Shown here: one piece after another, positions 60,384-64,000 of the stretch
Numbering within the stretch: the stretch's first letter is position 1
Layout of the letters: each line of letters starts with the position of its first letter
From: Streptomyces sp. R21
Lineage (GTDB): Bacteria > Actinomycetota > Actinomycetes > Streptomycetales > Streptomycetaceae
Direction: 5' to 3'
Assembly: GCF_041051975.1 (NCBI RefSeq)
Contig: NZ_CP163435.1
Coordinates: 2,356,001 to 2,420,000 of the forward strand
DNA: 64,000 nucleotides
Made by a program: the position numbers and the translations under genes
The notes under the pieces: model-generated
What the model was told of the DNA's origin: nothing
Seen by the model: the letters and a program-made list of their open reading frames with translations, nothing else
Databases searched by the model: none

Positions 60384-62807
60384 TTATGAGGTGCCCGTGA
60401 GGTGCTCGGGGCGGACCGGGGTGCGGTTGAGCTCGAGACCCGTCGCGTTCCGGATCGCCGCGAGGACGGCCGGGGTGGACGACAGGGTCGGGGCCTCACC
60501 GACGCCGCGCAGCCCGTACGGCGCGTGGTCGTCGGCGAGTTCGAGCACGTCGACGGGGATGGTCGGCGTGTCGAGGATGGTGGGGAGCAGGTAGTCGGTG
60601 AAGGACGGGTTCCTGACCTTCGCGGTCCTGGGATCGACGACGATCTCCTCCATGACCGCGATGCCCATGCCCTGGAGGGTGCCGCCCTGGATCTGGCCGA
60701 TGACGGACAGCGGGTTGAGCGCCTTGCCGACGTCCTGGGCGCAGGCCAGCTCGATGACCTTGACCAGGCCGAGTTCGGTGTCCACCTCGACGACCGCGCG
60801 GTGCGCGGCGAAGGTGTACTGGACGTGGCCGAAGCCCTGTCCGGTGCGCAGGTCGAAGGGCTCCGTGGGACGGTGGCGCCACTCGGCCTCGATCTCGACG
60901 GCCTCGTCTTCGAGCACGTCGGCCAGGTCGGCGAGGACCTCGCCGCCGTCGGTGACGACCTTGCCGCCCTCCAGGAGCAGTTCGGCGGTGGCCCAGGCGG
61001 GGTGGTACGTACCGAACTTGCGGCGGCCGATTTCGAGGACCTTCTCGCGGACCAGCTCGCAGGAGTTCTTGACGGCGCCACCGGTGACGTACGTCTGACG
61101 CGAGGCCGAGGTCGAACCGGCGCTGCCCACCTGCGTGTCGGCCGGGGCGATCGTCACCTGGGCGACCCCCAGCTCGGTGCGGGCGATCTGCGCGTGGACG
61201 GTGACGCCGCCCTGGCCGACCTCCGCCATCGCGGTGTGCACGGTGGCCACCGGCTCACCGCCGACCACCTCCATGCGCACCTTGGCCGTCGAGTAGTCGT
61301 CGAAGCCCTCGGAGAAGCCGACGTTCTTGATGCCGACCGCGTACCCGACACCGCGTACGACGGCCTCGCCGTGCGTGGTGTTGGACAGACCGCCCGGCAG
61401 CTGGCGTACGTCCGCCGCCTCGCCCGCCGCGAGCCACTGCTGCTCCGGCGGCATCGGCATCGCCTTGACGCGGCGCAGGAGTTCGGCGACCGGAGCGGGC
61501 GAGTCGACGACTTGCCCGGTCGGCATGGTGCTCCCCCGCTCCATCGCGTTGAGCTGACGGAACGCGACCCGGTCCATGCCCACCTCGTCGGCGAGTCTGT
61601 CCATCTGGGCCTCGTAGGCGAAGCACGCCTGGACCGCGCCGAAGCCGCGCATCGCGCCGCAGGGCGGGTTGTTGGTGTAGAGGGCGATGGCCTCGATGTC
61701 GACGTTGTCGATGACGTACGGTCCCGCGCCGAGCGAGGAGGCGTTGCCGACGACCGCCGGGGAGGCCGAAGCGTAGGCGCCGCCGTCCAGGACGATCCGG
61801 GCCTTCAGGTGGGTGAGCTTGCCGTCCTTGGTCGCGCCGTGCTCGTAGGTGAGCTTGGCGGGGTGGCGGTGGACGTGCCCGAAGAAGGACTCGAAGCGGT
61901 TGTAGACGATCTTGACCGGCTTACCCGTGCGCAGGGCGAGCAGGCAGGCGTGGATCTGCATCGACAGGTCCTCGCGGCCGCCGAAGGCGCCGCCGACGCC
62001 GGAGAGCGTCATGCGGACCTTCTCCTCGGGCAGGCCGAGGACGGGCGCGATCTGGCGCAGGTCCGAGTGCAGCCACTGGGTGGCGATGTAGAGGTCGACG
62101 CCGCCGTCGTCGGCGGGTACGGCGAGGCCGGACTCCGGGCCGAGGAAGGCCTGGTCCTGCATCCCGAAGGTGTACTCGCCCTTGACGATGAAGTCGGCCT
62201 TCTTGGCGGCCGCTTCGGCGTCACCGCGGATGATCGGCTGGCGGTGCACGATGTTCGGGTGCGGGACGTGGCCGATGGTGGGGGTCCCCCCGGTCGAACG
62301 AAGTTGAGACTGGGGGAGGTCGTCGCGGTTCTCGTGGACGAGGACGGCGTCGGGCGCGGTGGCCGAGGCCTCGTCGGTGATGACGGGCAGCTCCCGGTAC
62401 TCCACCTTGATCTTGGCGGCGGCGCGGCGCGCGGTCTCCGGGTGGTCGGCGGCGACGATCGCGACGGGCTCGCCGTGGTGGCGGACCTTGCCGTGCGCGA
62501 GGACCGGGGTGTCCTGGATCTCCAGGCCGTAGTTCTTCACCTCGGTCGGCAGGTCGTCGTACGTCATGACGGCGTGGACGCCGGGCTGCGCGAGGGCCTC
62601 GGAGGTGTCGATCGACACGATCTCGGCGTGCGCGACCGTGGAGCGCAGGGTGTGGCCCCACAGCATGTCCTCGTGCCACATGTCGGACGAGTACGCGAAC
62701 TCGCCGGTGACCTTGAGGGTGCCGTCCGGGCGGAGCGTCGACTCGCCGACGCCGCCCTTTGTCCTGGAGCCCTGCGTGATGTTGGTGGGCGTACCGGTCG
62801 TACCCAT
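60384..62807 (-). CDS. Xanthine dehydrogenase-type molybdopterin subunit
   Basis: An ~807-residue large subunit that oxidises purines such as hypoxanthine and xanthine at a molybdenum centre. Family landmarks include FAYSSDMWHEDMLWGHTLRS, QDQAFLGPESGLA, GVGGAFGGREDLSMQIHACLLA, NPPCGAMRGFGAVQACFAYE, MAEVGQGGVTVHAQIA and the C-terminal GVGEAPTLSS (catalytic Glu). A stretch near residues 163-176 (DLPQSQLRSTGGTPTIG) is encoded by a GC-rich interspersed repeat and looks like an in-frame insertion. ATG 62807 follows the 2Fe-2S stop by two bases; a GTG at 62813 is an alternative. The order FAD, FeS, Mo is that of XDH/CO dehydrogenase-type operons. Confidence 0.92.
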   Translation of the reverse strand: MGTTGTPTNITQGSRTKGGVGESTLRPDGTLKVTGEFAYSSDMWHEDMLWGHTLRSTVAHAEIVSIDTSEALAQPGVHAVMTYDDLPTEVKNYGLEIQDTPVLAHGKVRHHGEPVAIVAADHPETARRAAAKIKVEYRELPVITDEASATAPDAVLVHENRDDLPQSQLRSTGGTPTIGHVPHPNIVHRQPIIRGDAEAAAKKADFIVKGEYTFGMQDQAFLGPESGLAVPADDGGVDLYIATQWLHSDLRQIAPVLGLPEEKVRMTLSGVGGAFGGREDLSMQIHACLLALRTGKPVKIVYNRFESFFGHVHRHPAKLTYEHGATKDGKLTHLKARIVLDGGAYASASPAVVGNASSLGAGPYVIDNVDIEAIALYTNNPPCGAMRGFGAVQACFAYEAQMDRLADEVGMDRVAFRQLNAMERGSTMPTGQVVDSPAPVAELLRRVKAMPMPPEQQWLAAGEAADVRQLPGGLSNTTHGEAVVRGVGYAVGIKNVGFSEGFDDYSTAKVRMEVVGGEPVATVHTAMAEVGQGGVTVHAQIARTELGVAQVTIAPADTQVGSAGSTSASRQTYVTGGAVKNSCELVREKVLEIGRRKFGTYHPAWATAELLLEGGKVVTDGGEVLADLADVLEDEAVEIEAEWRHRPTEPFDLRTGQGFGHVQYTFAAHRAVVEVDTELGLVKVIELACAQDVGKALNPLSVIGQIQGGTLQGMGIAVMEEIVVDPRTAKVRNPSFTDYLLPTILDTPTIPVDVLELADDHAPYGLRGVGEAPTLSSTPAVLAAIRNATGLELNRTPVRPEHLTGTS
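62279..62319 (-). repeat. GC-rich interspersed repeat inside the xdh Mo-subunit gene
   Basis: A ~41-bp segment beginning GGGGGTCCCCCCGGTCGA on the plus strand and ending GACTGGGGGAGG resembles a short repeat I recall from many Streptomyces genomes, usually between genes. Here it is in frame inside the Mo-subunit coding sequence, adding about 13-14 residues with a composition unlike its surroundings. Confidence 0.6.
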
Positions 62808-62809
62808 GA

Positions 62810-63412
62810 TCACACCGCCTCGGACTGCCGGGCGGCCGCGAGGCGGACCGCGTCCATGATGTTCTCGTAGCCGGTGCAGCGGCACAGGTTGCCCGAGAGC
62901 GCCTCGCGGATGTCCGCGTCGCTCGGGTTCGGGTTGTGCTCCAGCATCTCGTCGGCCGCGACCAGCAGACCCGGGGTGCAGAAGCCGCACTGGACGGCGC
63001 CGGCGTCGATGAACGCCTGCTGGATGGGAGCAAGTTCGGTGCCCTCACCGGTCTGCGAGTCGTGCCCCTGGGCGCCCCACCGCTGGGCCTCGTCGAGCGA
63101 AGTCCCGGACGCGTCCCGCGTACCGCGGGCGCCGGTGGCGCAACCGCCGTGCTCCGCGCGCTGCTTGGCGAAGTCGGCGAGGCCCTCGACCGTGACGACC
63201 TCGCGGCCCTCGACCTGACCGGCCGCCACCAGACACGCACACACCGGCACGCCGTCGAGGCGGACCGTGCAGGAGCCGCACTCGCCCTGCTCGCAGGCGT
63301 TCTTGGAACCGGGCAGACCCATGCGCTCGCGCAGGACGTACAGCAGGCTCTCGCCCTCCCACACGTCGTCGGCTTCCTGCCGACGGCCGTTGACCGTGAA
63401 ATTGACGCGCAT
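62810..63412 (-). CDS. Xanthine dehydrogenase-type 2Fe-2S subunit
   Basis: A 200-residue electron-transfer subunit with two [2Fe-2S] clusters. The plant-type ferredoxin half has CEQGECGSC...CACL; the helical half has CGFCTPG and CRCTGY. It is somewhat longer than the ~160-170 usual for the family because of a Gly/Asp-rich loop (ATGARGTRDASGTSLDEAQRW) between the halves, which is common in Streptomyces homologues. The ATG shares a base with the FAD-subunit stop (TGATG). It passes electrons from the Mo subunit to the FAD subunit. Confidence 0.94.
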   Translation of the reverse strand: MRVNFTVNGRRQEADDVWEGESLLYVLRERMGLPGSKNACEQGECGSCTVRLDGVPVCACLVAAGQVEGREVVTVEGLADFAKQRAEHGGCATGARGTRDASGTSLDEAQRWGAQGHDSQTGEGTELAPIQQAFIDAGAVQCGFCTPGLLVAADEMLEHNPNPSDADIREALSGNLCRCTGYENIMDAVRLAAARQSEAV

Positions 63413-64000
63413 CACGCGACTCCCTCCGTGCGAGCGGCGGTACCGCGGTACGACTCCCAGGTCCAGGTCAGCGTGCGGCGGGCCATGATGCCGACCGCGT
63501 GGCGTCGGTAGCTCGCCGTGCCCCGGACGTCGTCGATCGGGTTGCAGGCGGCGGAGCAGAGGTCCGCGAACTGCTTGGCGATCGACGGGGTGATGATCTT
63601 GCCGTTGTCCCAGAAGCCGCCCTCTTCGAGCGCCGCGTTCAGGAACTCCTCGGCGGTCTTGGCGCGGACCGGGGTGGGCGCGGCCGAGCCGATGCCGGTA
63701 CGGACGGTGCGCGAGGAGGGGTGCAGCGCGAGCCCGAAGGCGCACACCGCGATCACCATCGCGTTGCGCGTGCCGACCTTGGAGTACTGCTGCGGCCCGT
63801 CGGCCTTCCTGATGTGGACGGCCCTGATCAGCTCGTCCGGGGCGAGCGCGTTGCGCTTCACACCGGTGTAGAACGCGTCGATCGGGATCAGCCGGGAGCC
63901 GCGTACGGACTCCACCTCCACCTCGGCGCCTGCCGCGAGGAGGGCGGGGTGAGCGTCACCGGCCGGGGAGGCGGTGCCGAGGTTGCCGCCGACGCCGCCG
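63412..64000 (-). CDS. Xanthine dehydrogenase-type FAD subunit (partial)
   Basis: The C-terminal ~195 residues of a FAD-binding subunit; the start is beyond the right edge. The part seen opens with GGVGGNLGTASPAGDAHPALLAAGAEVEVES, a family hallmark at the FAD pyrophosphate site, and continues through FYTGVKRNALAPDELI, YSKVGTRNAMVIAV and the C-terminal WESYRGTAART. It forms a complex with the FeS and Mo subunits encoded just downstream. Confidence 0.9.
   Translation of the reverse strand, partial: GGVGGNLGTASPAGDAHPALLAAGAEVEVESVRGSRLIPIDAFYTGVKRNALAPDELIRAVHIRKADGPQQYSKVGTRNAMVIAVCAFGLALHPSSRTVRTGIGSAAPTPVRAKTAEEFLNAALEEGGFWDNGKIITPSIAKQFADLCSAACNPIDDVRGTASYRRHAVGIMARRTLTWTWESYRGTAARTEGVA

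Noticed and set aside
60402..62870. A very long plus-strand reading frame (822 codons) opposite the xanthine dehydrogenase Mo subunit
   Set aside because: It is an antisense shadow caused by high third-position GC. Its product is Val/Gly/Asp/Arg-rich with no domain, while the minus strand encodes a full enzyme.
63084..63180. Second inserted repeat, in the 2Fe-2S subunit loop
   Set aside because: The GC-rich loop resembles part of the interspersed repeat only weakly, and I recall similar loops in Streptomyces homologues.

Overview
The window is high-GC actinobacterial DNA, almost certainly Streptomyces. Coding density is high, third-codon GC bias is strong, GTG (and one TTG) starts occur, and the gene content is typical of the genus: a 2-methylisoborneol cluster, secreted glycoside hydrolases, a CebR box, several leaderless starts and SpoIIE-type phosphatases. 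No rRNA, tRNA or CRISPR array was seen.

1-17.8 kb, scents and sugars. A TAT-exported GH43-like/AbfB enzyme is followed by a decayed IS5-type transposase. Next is the complete 2-methylisoborneol operon: family 2B encapsulin shell with a cyclic-nucleotide-binding-like domain, 2-MIB synthase cargo, and GPP 2-C-methyltransferase. A secreted GH5 cellulase with a perfect CebR palindrome upstream follows. A fructan locus comes next: GH32 fructanase with a nested domain insertion, PfkB fructokinase, a lipoprotein/permease/ATPase fructose importer and a LacI regulator. Paired 14-bp palindromes at two sites tie these genes into one probable regulon.

17.8-35 kb, small regulators and housekeeping. This part holds a CopG/VOC pair with a CTAG-repeat operator, a methyltransferase, an SDR with a TetR regulator, a leaderless two-component system, a GPP34 protein, a secreted carboxylesterase, an ABC exporter joined to a YncE-like propeller/phosphoesterase, and two divergent PAS-GAF-PP2C (SpoIIE-type) phosphatases.

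35-53.5 kb, the most interesting region. Sixteen minus-strand genes, mostly overlapping by a few bases, form one apparent operon. In transcription order they are: unknown beta-rich protein; EAD1-like/CHAT protease; beta-propeller/vWA-like protein; radical SAM enzyme; 69-residue peptide ending in Cys-Gly; RING-like zinc protein; E1-like ThiF protein; EAD1-like/ubiquitin-like/UBC E2 fusion; JAB/MPN peptidase; helical protein; FtsH-like double AAA ATPase; MoxR ATPase; and four partner proteins. It resembles the FtsH/MoxR-vWA 'ternary' NTP-dependent conflict systems known from comparative genomics, fused to a bacterial ubiquitin-like pathway and a CHAT effector. Matching N-terminal adaptor domains on the E2 and the CHAT protein suggest they talk directly.

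53.6-64 kb. A cytochrome P450, a DUF2278/YukJ-like protein, a leaderless SRPBCC protein and a small membrane protein lead to a purine-catabolism block: XdhC, NCS2 purine permease and the three subunits of a xanthine dehydrogenase-type molybdoenzyme. The FAD subunit runs off the right edge. The Mo-subunit gene appears to carry an in-frame copy of a GC-rich interspersed repeat.
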